Positions 38,608 to 47,520 of a stretch of 64,000 bases of DNA are shown here, in pieces; the stretch's first letter is position 1, and each line of letters begins with the position of its first letter. The notes below the pieces were generated by a model. The model was not told the DNA's origin. It saw nothing but the letters and a program-made list of their open reading frames with translations, and ran no database searches. Location of the stretch: positions 124,001-188,000 of the forward strand of contig NZ_JBNAGF010000009.1 of NCBI RefSeq assembly GCF_049801055.1, given 5' to 3'. The DNA comes from JBNAGF01 sp049801055 (GTDB lineage Bacteria > Pseudomonadota > Alphaproteobacteria > Rhodobacterales > Rhodobacteraceae). The translations under genes and the position numbers were made by a program.

Positions 38608-40397
38608 GTGACCTCCACAAGGTCAGGAGTGGCCTTTGCCACCGAGTAGAAGAATTTTTGAATATCCCAGGCTGCGGTCGGACAGCGCTCGGCACACAGG
38701 CCGCAATGCAGGCAGACATCTTCGTCCTTGACCATCACCTTGCCGGTGGGAAGTGTCTCGGACACATACAGATCCTGGTCAGGGTTGGTCGCCGGAACCA
38801 ACAGACGCTGGCGCAGTTCCTCTTCGGGGGCGTTCTCGACAAAGCTGATACAGCTTGTTGGGCAGATATCCGTGCAGGCATCGCACTCGATACAGTTGCC
38901 GCCGGTAAACACGGTCTGCGCATCGCAGTTGAGACACCGTTCCGCCTGAACAAAGGCCGCCTCGGCATCAAAACCCAGTTCAACTTCCAGCGTTTTGCTC
39001 TTCAACGCCTTGTCGAGTTCGACAAGCGGTACTGCCTCGCGTTTGAAATCCACCGGGATGCTGTCATAGCTCCATTCGTGGATCCCCATCTTCTGGCTAA
39101 TCAGTGTCACATTGGGGGCGGGGCGGTTCTCCAGATCCTTGCCCTGACAGTAAAGGTCGATCGAAACCGCCGCTTGATGGCCATGCGCCACCGCCGTGAT
39201 GATGTTGGCCGGGCCGAATGCAGCGTCGCCGCCAAAGAACACATCCTTGCGGGTCGATTGGAACGTCACATCATCATTGATGATCGGAGTACCCCAGCTG
39301 GTAAACCGGACACCTGTGCTTTGCTCAATCCAGGGAAAGGCGTTTTCCTGGCCAATGGCGATCAGCACGTCATCACATTCGTAGAAAACGGGATCTTCAC
39401 CGGTTGGGACCAGTTTCCGGCCACCTTCCTTGTCATAGACCGCTTCGACCTTTTCGAAGTTCATTCCGACCAGCTTGCCCTTGTTCAGCACGAACTCCAT
39501 GGGCACATGGTTGTCGATGATCGGAATACCCTCGTGAATGGCGTCTTCCTTTTCCCAGGGTGACGCCTTCATGTCCTCGAACGGCGATCGAACAATCACT
39601 TTTACGTCCTCGCCGCCCAGCCGGCGCGACGTGCGGCAACAGTCCATCGCAGTATTACCACCACCCAGAACGATCACTTTCTTGCCGATCTTCTTGGTGT
39701 GGTCGAAGGCAACATTTGCCAGCCAGTCGAGCCCGATATGGATGTTCTTTTCGCCTTCGGTGCGCCCGGGAAGATCCGGCAAGTCGCGCCCCCGCGGGGC
39801 GCCGCAACCCACGAAAACCGCGTCGTAATCCTTGTCGAGAATGGCCTGCAGACTGTCGACATAGGTGTTGAAATGGGTGTGAATGCCCATGTCGAGGACA
39901 TATCCCACCTCTTCATCGAGAACCTCTTCGGGAAGGCGGAATGTCGGAATTTCCGACCGCATAAAACCGCCGCCCTTGGCCTGCGAGTCGTAAAGATGCA
40001 GCTCGTATCCCAGCGGCGCGAGATCACGCGCCACGGTCAGTGATGCTGGCCCGCCACCGATCAGCGCAATCTTCTTGCCGTTCTTTTTTTCAACCTTCGG
40101 CAGGCGATCCGAGATGTCTTCCTTGAAATCGGCGGCCACCCGTTTCAACCGGCAGATTGCCACCGGTTCTTCTTCGACACGGCCACGACGGCAGGCCGGT
40201 TCACAGGGTCGGTCGCAAGTCCGGCCCAAAACGCCTGGAAACACGTTGCTTTCCCAGTTGATCATATAGGCGTCGGTATAGCGTTCCTGCGCGATCAGAC
40301 GGATGTATTCGGGTACCGGCGTGTGGGCCGGGCACGCGAACTGGCAATCCACGACCTTGTGAAAAAACTCAGGGTTCTTGGTATCGGTCGGTTCCAC
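38604..40397 (-). CDS. GltD-like FAD/NAD(P) oxidoreductase with C-terminal 4Fe-4S clusters
   Basis: A 597-aa flavoprotein. The N-terminal part has Cys motifs of the GltD type (CQFACPAHTPVPEYI; CDRPCEPACRRG). The FAD site is IALIGGGPASLTVARDL and the NAD(P) site VIVLGGGNTAMDCCR; the second FAD contact is VFFGGDAAFGPANIITAV. The C-terminus adds two 4Fe-4S motifs, CIECDACTDICPTSC and CLHCGLCAERCP. It is coupled to the KorA gene and should move electrons between ferredoxin from the 2-oxoacid oxidoreductase and NAD(P)H. The 214 bp before it hold the promoter; I see no gene there. Confidence 0.88.
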   Translation of the reverse strand: MEPTDTKNPEFFHKVVDCQFACPAHTPVPEYIRLIAQERYTDAYMINWESNVFPGVLGRTCDRPCEPACRRGRVEEEPVAICRLKRVAADFKEDISDRLPKVEKKNGKKIALIGGGPASLTVARDLAPLGYELHLYDSQAKGGGFMRSEIPTFRLPEEVLDEEVGYVLDMGIHTHFNTYVDSLQAILDKDYDAVFVGCGAPRGRDLPDLPGRTEGEKNIHIGLDWLANVAFDHTKKIGKKVIVLGGGNTAMDCCRTSRRLGGEDVKVIVRSPFEDMKASPWEKEDAIHEGIPIIDNHVPMEFVLNKGKLVGMNFEKVEAVYDKEGGRKLVPTGEDPVFYECDDVLIAIGQENAFPWIEQSTGVRFTSWGTPIINDDVTFQSTRKDVFFGGDAAFGPANIITAVAHGHQAAVSIDLYCQGKDLENRPAPNVTLISQKMGIHEWSYDSIPVDFKREAVPLVELDKALKSKTLEVELGFDAEAAFVQAERCLNCDAQTVFTGGNCIECDACTDICPTSCISFVENAPEEELRQRLLVPATNPDQDLYVSETLPTGKVMVKDEDVCLHCGLCAERCPTAAWDIQKFFYSVAKATPDLVEVT

Positions 40398-40611
40398 GTC
40401 CGCCGCCTCCCTACTTTTGCTGCACCGATCGTATTGTGCACGACGGCATACCTAGAAAATGTGGCGAAAGACCGCGTGTAAAGAGGATCTTTCCAAATTA
40501 AGACCAATTGGCGATATCTGCGACACAAAACCGCGAGTTTTAAGGGACTGGCAACAGGTTGATTTTCAGATGTGCGTCCCGGACCCCGGCTGGTTCGGAT
40601 CTATGCAGTCG

Positions 40612-41289
40612 TCAACCTTCGGGAAGTGGGGGCAGCGCAGGACGCGGATTGTTGACAGCGTGTGTGTGGATCCGCCGGATGCTCCACTCCACTGCCTTGC
40701 GCATCGTATCCCCAAGAGCCTCGTCAAAGGCAATCGCCAGATCCCCTGCATCATCACTCGCGGAAACCTCGAGTGCTTCGAAAGAGTTCGAGGCAATGAT
40801 CTTATCATCATATGCTTCGACTATCTTGACGTTGATCCGGACATTGACCCTCAGAACCGGCTTGTCGTCCGCGCCGGTCAGCACATGAGCCTGAAACTCC
40901 CGCAGATCAGTGACAACGTGGTAATCCGCCCGCAGCCCGACCGCCGAGCGGCCGACCGCGGCGACCTTCCCGGTGTTCTCGAAACTTTCGATTAGCAACG
41001 CTTGAACAATCAATGGCGCCCGATCCACCCACCGCGCCTGCGGCAAGTACTGAACCTGCAAGGGGGTCGGTTGAACAGCAATCTGATCAGTGTTCACAGC
41101 GGCTGTGGCCGTCGGTTCCTCGACAACGATCTGTTGCTTGATCCTCGGTAAATTCGACGAAAACGTGCTCTTGGGCGTCAGCGCATAGAGATCGTTCGGT
41201 TTCGAGGCGCGATTGAGCGTTCCCAGCCCAGTACACCCGGAAACGGCCAGCGATAGAACCAAAAAGATAGGAAGAACAACGCGGTTCAT
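40612..41289 (-). CDS. ABC-type transport auxiliary lipoprotein (PqiC-like)
   Basis: A 225-aa lipoprotein with a signal peptide and lipobox LAVSGC, putting it in the outer membrane or periplasmic face. The body (LYALTP near the N-terminus, VNVRINVKIVEAYDDKII, later IRRIHTHA) fits the ABC-transporter auxiliary component family (DUF330/PqiC). It is the last gene of the MCE operon, overlapping the MCE gene by ATGA. It probably forms the outer-membrane end of a lipid-transfer bridge. Confidence 0.8.
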   Translation of the reverse strand: MNRVVLPIFLVLSLAVSGCTGLGTLNRASKPNDLYALTPKSTFSSNLPRIKQQIVVEEPTATAAVNTDQIAVQPTPLQVQYLPQARWVDRAPLIVQALLIESFENTGKVAAVGRSAVGLRADYHVVTDLREFQAHVLTGADDKPVLRVNVRINVKIVEAYDDKIIASNSFEALEVSASDDAGDLAIAFDEALGDTMRKAVEWSIRRIHTHAVNNPRPALPPLPEG

Positions 41290-43001
41290 CGGCGGAACTC
41301 CGAAGCTTGTGTGCCGAGAAGGAAGCGGGCCGGATCACGCTCGACCCGTTTGACCAGTCGATCGAGATTGACCACCAGTCGCCGCGATTCCTCAACGAAT
41401 TGCTGCAATTGCGGCAGACCGACACGCAGGAAACCCGATACCTGCCGGCTGTTCTGCTGCACGATGGTGTCCAGCGTGCCCACAAGATCCGAGGCCGATC
41501 GCGACGCACTCAGGACCTCTTCCGAGATCACGTCGATATTGCCGGTCACCCGTGTCATTGTGTTCGAGAACTTGTCGACCGCGCTGCGCACGTCGGTAAC
41601 GATTGCGTCCACATCTTCGTCAACGATCCTGTTGACCGAAGCAAAGGCCTGATCGGCGGTGGCAAGGGTGGTCTCGGCACTTTCCATCGCGCTGTAAATT
41701 GCTTCCAGCGTGTCATTGGCATTGGCGAATGTTTCGGTCGCGGAGTTCAACGCTGTGCGGCCATCATCGCTCAACCCGCGAAGCCGCTCGGCCACGTCCG
41801 ACACGTTTTCACCAATATCGCCGACGACCCGGTTAACCGTCTCGGCCGACCGATGAAGATCCTCCAATAGACCCGGCAGATCCTGCTGAACCGATGCGTT
41901 GATAGTTTCAACGGTGTCGCGGGCATCGGTAAGCGTTTCCTCGAATAGCGCGATCGTGGATTCAGCCTCTTCCAGCCTTTTCTGGGCAGTCTCTCCGACC
42001 TGCTCATAGCGGTCGATCAGCTGTGTTGCCTCGGCACCGACCGAGGCAACCTGCTCCTCCAGCACGCGCGCTGTTTCCTGAACCTGCTCGGCCAGAACCG
42101 GCAAGCGATTGGTCACCAGATCCTGAGCGGATTCCAAAGTGGCAACGACCGTGGGCTCCAGCGTCTTGACGGTCTCATCCAATGTGGTTGCCACTTCGGT
42201 TCCACGCGCGATGAATTCGGACAATTCGTTTTGCATCAAACCGTCCGCGGTTGAGAATGCCTCCTTGGCTGTATCCAGCGTTCCGATCGCGCTGTCCGCG
42301 GTATCCTGTGCGCGGGTCAACGTGTCCGTGGCCGTGTTCAGCGTTGTCTCAGCAGTCTCCGAAAGCTGATCGAGCCGATCAGTAAAGGCCGCTATCTCGC
42401 GTGCAGCGGAACCAAGATCACCCGACAGCGTCTCGAAATCATCGAGCGTCCGGTCCAGTCGCCCCGAGGCCGAGGCAAGGTTCTCCAACACCTGACTGAC
42501 GGCGGCCCGGTTCTCATCGTTTACGACGGATTGCACATCTTCCAACAGGTCGATTGCCTTGTTCAGCAGCTCTGGTGCACCCTCAAATATGGATTGCAAA
42601 GGGCTACGCTTGCTCTGGATCTCGCTTCCGTCGGGCAACAGGTCCGCCGTAGGAGAACCACCCGATAGGCCAACATAGCTCACCCCTGTCACGCCAAGTG
42701 ATTGCAGTTGTGCGACCGTGTCGGTCTTGATTGGGGTCTCAGAGTCCACTTCCAACCGGACACGCACCTTGGACGGATCATTCTCGTCCAGATCCAGCGA
42801 TACAACCTGACCGACCGGCAATCCATTGTACCTGACGCTGGCTGCCGACGCGAGACCCGAGACATCCTCAAACAGAACATCAAAATAGGCGTATTGGCGA
42901 CTGACTTCGACCTTTGCGAACCAGAGCAACGCTCCGAACATGCCGAGAAGCCCCGCAAGCGTAAAGGCTCCAATCAGAATGTAGTTCGCTCGGGTTTCCA
43001 T
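41286..43001 (-). CDS. MCE-domain (MlaD family) lipid-transport protein with long helical region
   Basis: A 571-aa inner-membrane-anchored protein. One N-terminal helix (YILIGAFTLAGLLGMFGALL) is followed by the MCE domain (about residues 40-120; FDVLFEDVSGLASAASVRYN, GLPVGQV). The rest, to the C-terminus, is a very long alpha-helical, Thr/Ala/Glu-rich region with heptad character. It is longer than E. coli MlaD (183 aa) and closer in layout to long MCE proteins that build a needle across the periplasm. It works with the ATPase and permease encoded upstream to move phospholipid or another lipid between membranes. Confidence 0.88.
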   Translation of the reverse strand: METRANYILIGAFTLAGLLGMFGALLWFAKVEVSRQYAYFDVLFEDVSGLASAASVRYNGLPVGQVVSLDLDENDPSKVRVRLEVDSETPIKTDTVAQLQSLGVTGVSYVGLSGGSPTADLLPDGSEIQSKRSPLQSIFEGAPELLNKAIDLLEDVQSVVNDENRAAVSQVLENLASASGRLDRTLDDFETLSGDLGSAAREIAAFTDRLDQLSETAETTLNTATDTLTRAQDTADSAIGTLDTAKEAFSTADGLMQNELSEFIARGTEVATTLDETVKTLEPTVVATLESAQDLVTNRLPVLAEQVQETARVLEEQVASVGAEATQLIDRYEQVGETAQKRLEEAESTIALFEETLTDARDTVETINASVQQDLPGLLEDLHRSAETVNRVVGDIGENVSDVAERLRGLSDDGRTALNSATETFANANDTLEAIYSAMESAETTLATADQAFASVNRIVDEDVDAIVTDVRSAVDKFSNTMTRVTGNIDVISEEVLSASRSASDLVGTLDTIVQQNSRQVSGFLRVGLPQLQQFVEESRRLVVNLDRLVKRVERDPARFLLGTQASEFRR

Positions 43002-43017
43002 ACTTTCTCTACTTGCC

Positions 43018-43848
43018 TCAACCTCTGTTCAGGTCCTTGTCCGGACCCTTTTCCTGCGCCGCCCGCGCCCTCGGGCCGGTAAAGTACTCCTGAACCCAAG
43101 GATGATCGACCGAGGTCATCTCCTCGATCGGACCTTCAACCAAGACGCGCTTTTCCGCAAGCACCGCGACCCGGTCGCAGATTGCATAAAGGCTGTCGAG
43201 ATCGTGCGTCACCATGAATACCGTCAGTCCGAGCGATCGTTGAAGCTCGCCAATCAGATCATCGTAGGCGGCCGCTCCGATAGGGTCGAGCCCGGCGGTT
43301 GGTTCGTCAAGAAAGACGATTTCAGGGTCCAGCGCCAACGCGCGGGCCAGTGCCGCACGCTTGCGCATCCCACCGGAAAGCTCCGAAGGCAGTTTGCCAC
43401 ACGCCAGCGGCGGCAGGCCGACAAGGCTGATTTTCAACTCACCCAACGCTTTCATCAGACTTTCACTGATGTTCAAATGCTCTCGCATGGGTGCGACAAC
43501 GTTCTGCAACACGGTGAGTGATGAAAACAGAGCACCGTCCTGAAAGGCCACGCCCCAACTGCGTTCGACCTGCGCCCGCTCTGATTCCGGTGCGTTCAGC
43601 ACGTCCACACCCAGAACTTCGATACTGCCTGCGGCCGGCGTGTTCAGACCCACAATCGTGCGCAGCAACACCGATTTACCCGTGCCCGAGCCGCCAACGA
43701 TGCCCAGCACCTCGCCGCGCCAAACATCGAGATCCAGATTGTCGTGCACCACCTGCGGCCCAAAGGCGTTTCGCAACCCGCGCACCCGGATCACCGCCTC
43801 TCGCTGGGTGCCGGTATCCTGCTGTTCCGGAGCCATCGATCCGTCCAT
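43018..43848 (-). CDS. ABC transporter ATPase of the MCE lipid-transport system (MlaF-like)
   Basis: 276 aa from the ATG at 43848, chosen because it lies one base after the permease stop; an open frame runs upstream over the permease end. Walker A is GGSGTGKSVLLR, the signature is LSGGMRKRAALARAL (the GGMRKR form is typical of MlaF), Walker B is IVFLDEPTAGLDP. It energises lipid movement with the MlaE-like permease and the MCE protein. The C-terminal tail is charged (ARAAQEKGPDKD). Confidence 0.92.
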   Translation of the reverse strand: MDGSMAPEQQDTGTQREAVIRVRGLRNAFGPQVVHDNLDLDVWRGEVLGIVGGSGTGKSVLLRTIVGLNTPAAGSIEVLGVDVLNAPESERAQVERSWGVAFQDGALFSSLTVLQNVVAPMREHLNISESLMKALGELKISLVGLPPLACGKLPSELSGGMRKRAALARALALDPEIVFLDEPTAGLDPIGAAAYDDLIGELQRSLGLTVFMVTHDLDSLYAICDRVAVLAEKRVLVEGPIEEMTSVDHPWVQEYFTGPRARAAQEKGPDKDLNRG

Positions 43849-43849
43849 G

Positions 43850-44974
43850 TCAGATCCCCATCTCGGAAAAGAAGATCGAGAAAAGGGCATCAATCGCGAT
43901 CACCGCAAAGATCGATTGGACCACCGACGCCGTGGTCCGGCGTCCGACGCTTTCCGCAGAACCGCGGACCTGCATCGCCTGCCAACAGGCGATCACCCCG
44001 ATTGCCACAGCAAAGAACGGAGCCTTTATCAGACCGACCCCGAAATGCCAGACATCGGTGTTTTCCTTCAGCCGCGTTACGAACATGCCCGGGCTGACAC
44101 CCAGATCGATCCAGCTCATCAGCATTCCGCCCAGCAATCCGGCCAGATCGGCAATAAACCCAAGGATCGGCAGCACGACCAACAGCGCCAGCGCACGCGG
44201 CACCACCAGAACCTCGATCGGGTCGAGCCCAAGCGTACGCATCGCGTCGATCTCTTCCTGCACCTTCATCGACCCGATCGACGCGGTAAAAGCGGACCCG
44301 GATCGGCCTGCCACGATGATCGCAGTCAGCAAGATCCCCAGTTCGCGTAAGATCGAGATCGAAATCAGTTCGACGACGAACACCTCGGCCCCGAATTGCT
44401 TGAGCTGGGTTGCCCCCTGGAACGCCAGAACCACTCCGATAAGGAAACCCATAAGAGCCACGATTGGCACCGCTTTGAGCCCGGTTTCTTCCATCTGGGT
44501 CACAACCGAAGCCCATCTGAGCCGCCACGGAAAAGCCACGGAGCGGAAAATGCGGTGCAGTGTCAGCCCGAAAAACCCGACAATCGAAAGGGTGTCCTCC
44601 CATGCTCCGACCGTGCGGCGCCCCAGCTTCTCCAGCCACGGCACAAACCCGCGCGGTGGCGGTTCGGAACCTGGTTCGACCGGGATGTTTTCGGTCACGG
44701 TTTCCAAAAGGGCCGCATGGGCAGGTGCCGCACCGACAACCTCAACGCGGATCCCCTCTGCCTCGAGCCGCTGCTTTAGATTGGCAATCATCAATGCCCC
44801 ACCGGTGTCGAGCGAATCGACCGCAGACAGATCAATCTCGGCGCTGCTGCCCTGCGCCAGCAATCCGGCCATCGGCGCTTCGATACTGTCCAGCGACCGG
44901 GTCAGCAGCTTTCCGGCAAACCGGACCAGCGTGCTGTCTTGGGTGAATTCGGTGGTGAGCGTCGGGCTTGCCAT
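43850..44974 (-). CDS. MlaE-family permease with N-terminal STAS domain
   Basis: 374 aa from the ATG at 44974 (MASPTLTTEF); the frame stays open to 45064 but without a better start. Residues 1-95 form a STAS-like domain (SSAEIDLSAVDSLDTGGALM), which in E. coli is the separate MlaB. The membrane domain follows with the MlaE signatures FQGATQLKQFGAEVFVVEL, IVAGRSGSAFTASIGSMK and VQEEIDAMRTLGLDP. It is the first gene of the four-gene MCE operon. The STAS-permease fusion explains why no separate mlaB is needed. Confidence 0.92.
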   Translation of the reverse strand: MASPTLTTEFTQDSTLVRFAGKLLTRSLDSIEAPMAGLLAQGSSAEIDLSAVDSLDTGGALMIANLKQRLEAEGIRVEVVGAAPAHAALLETVTENIPVEPGSEPPPRGFVPWLEKLGRRTVGAWEDTLSIVGFFGLTLHRIFRSVAFPWRLRWASVVTQMEETGLKAVPIVALMGFLIGVVLAFQGATQLKQFGAEVFVVELISISILRELGILLTAIIVAGRSGSAFTASIGSMKVQEEIDAMRTLGLDPIEVLVVPRALALLVVLPILGFIADLAGLLGGMLMSWIDLGVSPGMFVTRLKENTDVWHFGVGLIKAPFFAVAIGVIACWQAMQVRGSAESVGRRTTASVVQSIFAVIAIDALFSIFFSEMGI

Positions 44975-45189
44975 AACGGGATTAAGAAGCCGCAACCAAA
45001 GCTTCTGCAACGGTTTTCCGTTCACCGAGCCGGATATTGTCGAAAATCGTAGCGATTGGCCCACCAGACAACCCTATGCGGGAACGAAACCCTCGGTGGG
45101 GTCGGCCCAAGATTCTTGCTGCACAAAAAAACCAAAAAAGTTTTGAACCCTTTGCCCACCCCGCCCGACATATGTTCGTAACGAGTGTT

Positions 45190-45282
45190 GCACTTGCCGG
45201 GGGGCGGAGTTTCGCAAGACCAACGGGCAATCCGGGGGATGCCCGTTGGTCTTCCCGGCATTGCCATAGATCCGGCAAGTGC
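45190..45282. repeat. nested inverted repeats in the mlaE-lysR spacer
   Basis: The 358-bp divergent spacer (44975-45332) holds no gene. Within it, outer arms GCACTTGCCGG (45190-45200) and CCGGCAAGTGC (45272-45282) enclose inner arms AAGACCAACGGGCA (45216-45229) and TGCCCGTTGGTCTT (45240-45253); both pairs are perfect. The inner 14-bp stem has a 10-nt loop. It could be a regulatory dyad, an RNA hairpin in the lysR leader, or a repeat element. Confidence 0.7.
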
Positions 45283-45332
45283 CTTTAGATCCTTAATCCG
45301 GCAATGGAGTGCCATAACACTTGGGTGGGAAT

Positions 45333-46238
45333 ATGAAGCGACTGATCGAAATGGAAGCCTTTGCAAGCGTTGTCGATCAAGGCGGTTTTACAAGTGCAGC
45401 CAAGAAAATGGGCATCTCGAAGTCCGCAGTTTCAAAGCATGTCGCCAATCTTGAAACCCGTCTGGGTGCCCGACTGTTGAACCGCTCAACGCGCCGGGTC
45501 GGCCCGACCGAGATTGGTCTCGCTTTTTATGACAGGGCGCGTCGGGTTCTCAACGACGCCGGCGACGCCGAAGCACTGGTCCGGTCAATGCAGGGCAAGC
45601 CCTCGGGTCGGCTGCGGATCAGCGTGGCAACCGATTTCGGGGTGAACACCTTGTCTCCAGTGGTCAGCAGATTTCTGGACGATCAGCCCGACGTAAAGGT
45701 CGAACTCGTGCTCAGCAATCGACGGGTCGATCTGATCTCGGAAGGGTTTGATCTGGCCATCCGCATAGGCGACATGGCCGACAGCACCCTCGTTGCCCGC
45801 AAGCTGGCGGAAAGCAATGTCCGCATCGTTGCCAGCCCGCGCTACCTTGAACAGCATGGACAGCCAAAGAAGATCGAAGATCTGAGCGAACACAAATTGC
45901 TCAACTATCTTTCGCGTTCGAACGGCGAAACCTGGAAACTGGCCCGTAGCTCGGGAAAGTGCGAGCAAGTTCATTCCAACAGTTCGCTCAGCGTCAATGA
46001 CGGACAATCGTTGCTGAACGCTGTTCGCAGCGGCGCGGGAATGGCGTGCCTTCCCAGTTTTCTCTATTGCGACGCGATGGAGGCTGGCGAAGTTGTCGAT
46101 GCCATGCCAGGGCTCGAACTCAAAAGCCAATCGATCCACATCGTTTATCCACCGGGTCGCTTTGTGCAGCCCAAGGTCCGCGCCTTCATCGACTTTCTGG
46201 TCGCGGCCTTTGCCCGCAAAGGCCCCGAACACTGGTAG
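45333..46238 (+). CDS. LysR-family transcriptional regulator
   Basis: 301 aa from the ATG at 45333 (GGGTGGG just upstream; the TTG at 45321 is less likely). The N-terminal helix-turn-helix reads SVVDQGGFTSAAKKMGISKS with AVSKHVANLETRLGARLL, and the C-terminal periplasmic-binding-like effector domain covers about residues 90-295. It belongs to the LTTR subgroup with many quinone/aldehyde-responsive regulators. The effector and target are unknown. It is divergent from the MCE operon, but a link to that operon is not required. Confidence 0.9.
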   Translation: MKRLIEMEAFASVVDQGGFTSAAKKMGISKSAVSKHVANLETRLGARLLNRSTRRVGPTEIGLAFYDRARRVLNDAGDAEALVRSMQGKPSGRLRISVATDFGVNTLSPVVSRFLDDQPDVKVELVLSNRRVDLISEGFDLAIRIGDMADSTLVARKLAESNVRIVASPRYLEQHGQPKKIEDLSEHKLLNYLSRSNGETWKLARSSGKCEQVHSNSSLSVNDGQSLLNAVRSGAGMACLPSFLYCDAMEAGEVVDAMPGLELKSQSIHIVYPPGRFVQPKVRAFIDFLVAAFARKGPEHW

Positions 46239-46384
46239 CCAAGGTCAGCGGGTTCGCACCCGAACTGGGCGCAATCCTGCAAATCCTTGAGCACGTTGTA
46301 GAAAACCCATGACAGTGTGATCCTCTATTGGCTAGGGTCGCTTATGCGAACCTTGTTTCCAGTATCATCTGTCAGGCGAATTTA

Positions 46385-46936
46385 ATGAGTGCAGATCACG
46401 GTTTCCTGGTGCGCCAGATAGCAAACGGCGACAAGCGGGCCTTTGCCGCGCTCTACCGGGATCTGGAACAGCCCACGCTCAGATTTATTCGCTCCAGAAT
46501 GAACGATCCGTTCGAAGCGAACGACATACTACATGACACGTTTATGGAAGTCTGGCGTTCCGCTGGCAGATTTGAAGGCAGGTCGATGGTCAGAACTTGG
46601 ATATTTGGCATAGCCTACCGGAAAGGCATCGACGCCCTGCGTAAGCGGCGGCGGCTGGATACAGACGCCGACATGCCGGAACAGCCGGATCCGACCGTTG
46701 GGGCCGACATGGTGCTGAATGCAAACGAAGAGGCCGCACATCTGCGCACCTGTCTTGACCAGCTGTCGGTGGACCATCGCATGGCCGTATCACTCGCCTT
46801 CTACGAGGACATGACCTACGACGAAATAGCCGAGGTTGCCGGGGTCCCGGCCGGCACCATCAAATCCCGGGTTCACCACGCCAAGAAAAGCCTTCTTGAG
46901 TGCCTTAAAACCAAAGTGGCGAGGCAAGCTGGATGA
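46385..46936 (+). CDS. ECF-type RNA polymerase sigma factor
   Basis: 183 aa from the ATG at 46385 (MSADHGFLVRQ). Region 2 is seen as DPFEANDILHDTFMEVWRSA and the following RTWIFGIAYRKGIDALRKRR, region 4 as DMTYDEIAEVAGVPAGTIKS followed by RVHHAKKSLLECL. It overlaps the anti-sigma gene by ATGA, so both are made together. The 46239-46384 spacer should carry its promoter. The target genes are unknown, but the following anti-sigma and subtilase genes are obvious candidates. Confidence 0.92.
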   Translation: MSADHGFLVRQIANGDKRAFAALYRDLEQPTLRFIRSRMNDPFEANDILHDTFMEVWRSAGRFEGRSMVRTWIFGIAYRKGIDALRKRRRLDTDADMPEQPDPTVGADMVLNANEEAAHLRTCLDQLSVDHRMAVSLAFYEDMTYDEIAEVAGVPAGTIKSRVHHAKKSLLECLKTKVARQAG

Positions 46937-47520
46937 CACGGTATTCGAAAGAAGAACTCGACGCCCTGCTGGTATTCTACGCCAACGGCTCCCTCACCGG
47001 AGCCGAACGCACAGCGATTGAAGACGCGCTTGAACAGGATCCCGACCTGCGCGACGACCTGCGCCACCTCGTGTTGCTGCGGGACGAGATGCGTGACGAA
47101 GATCCCGGACTTGCAAACGAGATCGCGTTTCACAGGATCATGCAGGAAATCGATACGACTCCGCAGGACGCACCCACAGAGAATGGCGAAGCGGAAAAGC
47201 GGCCCCGTATCTCCATTGCCCGATGGATCGCCGCCCTGGCACTGATCGCGCTTGTCACCCAGAGCGTGGTTCTGTGGCGAAACAGCCTAGGCTATCAACT
47301 TGCGTCCAATGACGCCCAAACCGATATCATTGTTGCCTTTCATCCGTCGGTTTCCGAGGGCGATATCCGGGATTTGCTGCTCGAACTGGACTTGCAAATT
47401 GTTTCCGGTCCATCCTCACTAGGCCTTTACGGGCTGAACGCCGATAATCCTTCTGCCGCGCTCGCTGCTTTGAAGGCCCATTCGGCGGTTGTTGAAAGTG
47501 CGCAGGATGCGATGGATTAG
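46933..47520 (+). CDS. anti-sigma factor with single membrane helix and propeptide-like periplasmic domain
   Basis: 195 aa. A cytoplasmic N-terminal domain (residues 1-90; DALLVFYANGSLTGAERTAIE) resembles anti-sigma domains but lacks the HxxxCxxC zinc motif. One membrane helix spans about 98-115. The periplasmic part (about 130-192; DIIVAFHPSVSEGDIRDLLL, then IVSGPSSLGLYGL) resembles the propeptide/inhibitor I9-like domains of subtilases, by my reading. It is coupled to the sigma gene upstream and overlaps the subtilase gene by 14 bp. It should hold the sigma factor at the membrane until an envelope signal releases it. Confidence 0.8.
   Translation: MTRYSKEELDALLVFYANGSLTGAERTAIEDALEQDPDLRDDLRHLVLLRDEMRDEDPGLANEIAFHRIMQEIDTTPQDAPTENGEAEKRPRISIARWIAALALIALVTQSVVLWRNSLGYQLASNDAQTDIIVAFHPSVSEGDIRDLLLELDLQIVSGPSSLGLYGLNADNPSAALAALKAHSAVVESAQDAMD

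Noticed and set aside
38658..39563. 301-aa plus-strand frame opposite the GltD-like gene
   Set aside because: The sense gene has clear FAD, NAD(P) and Fe-S motifs; the antisense product has none.
43518..45146. 542-aa open frame on the plus strand across the MlaE/MlaF genes
   Set aside because: It is antisense to two strongly supported genes, its product is rich in Pro, Ser and Arg without domains, and it has no ribosome binding site. It is a shadow of GC-rich codon use.
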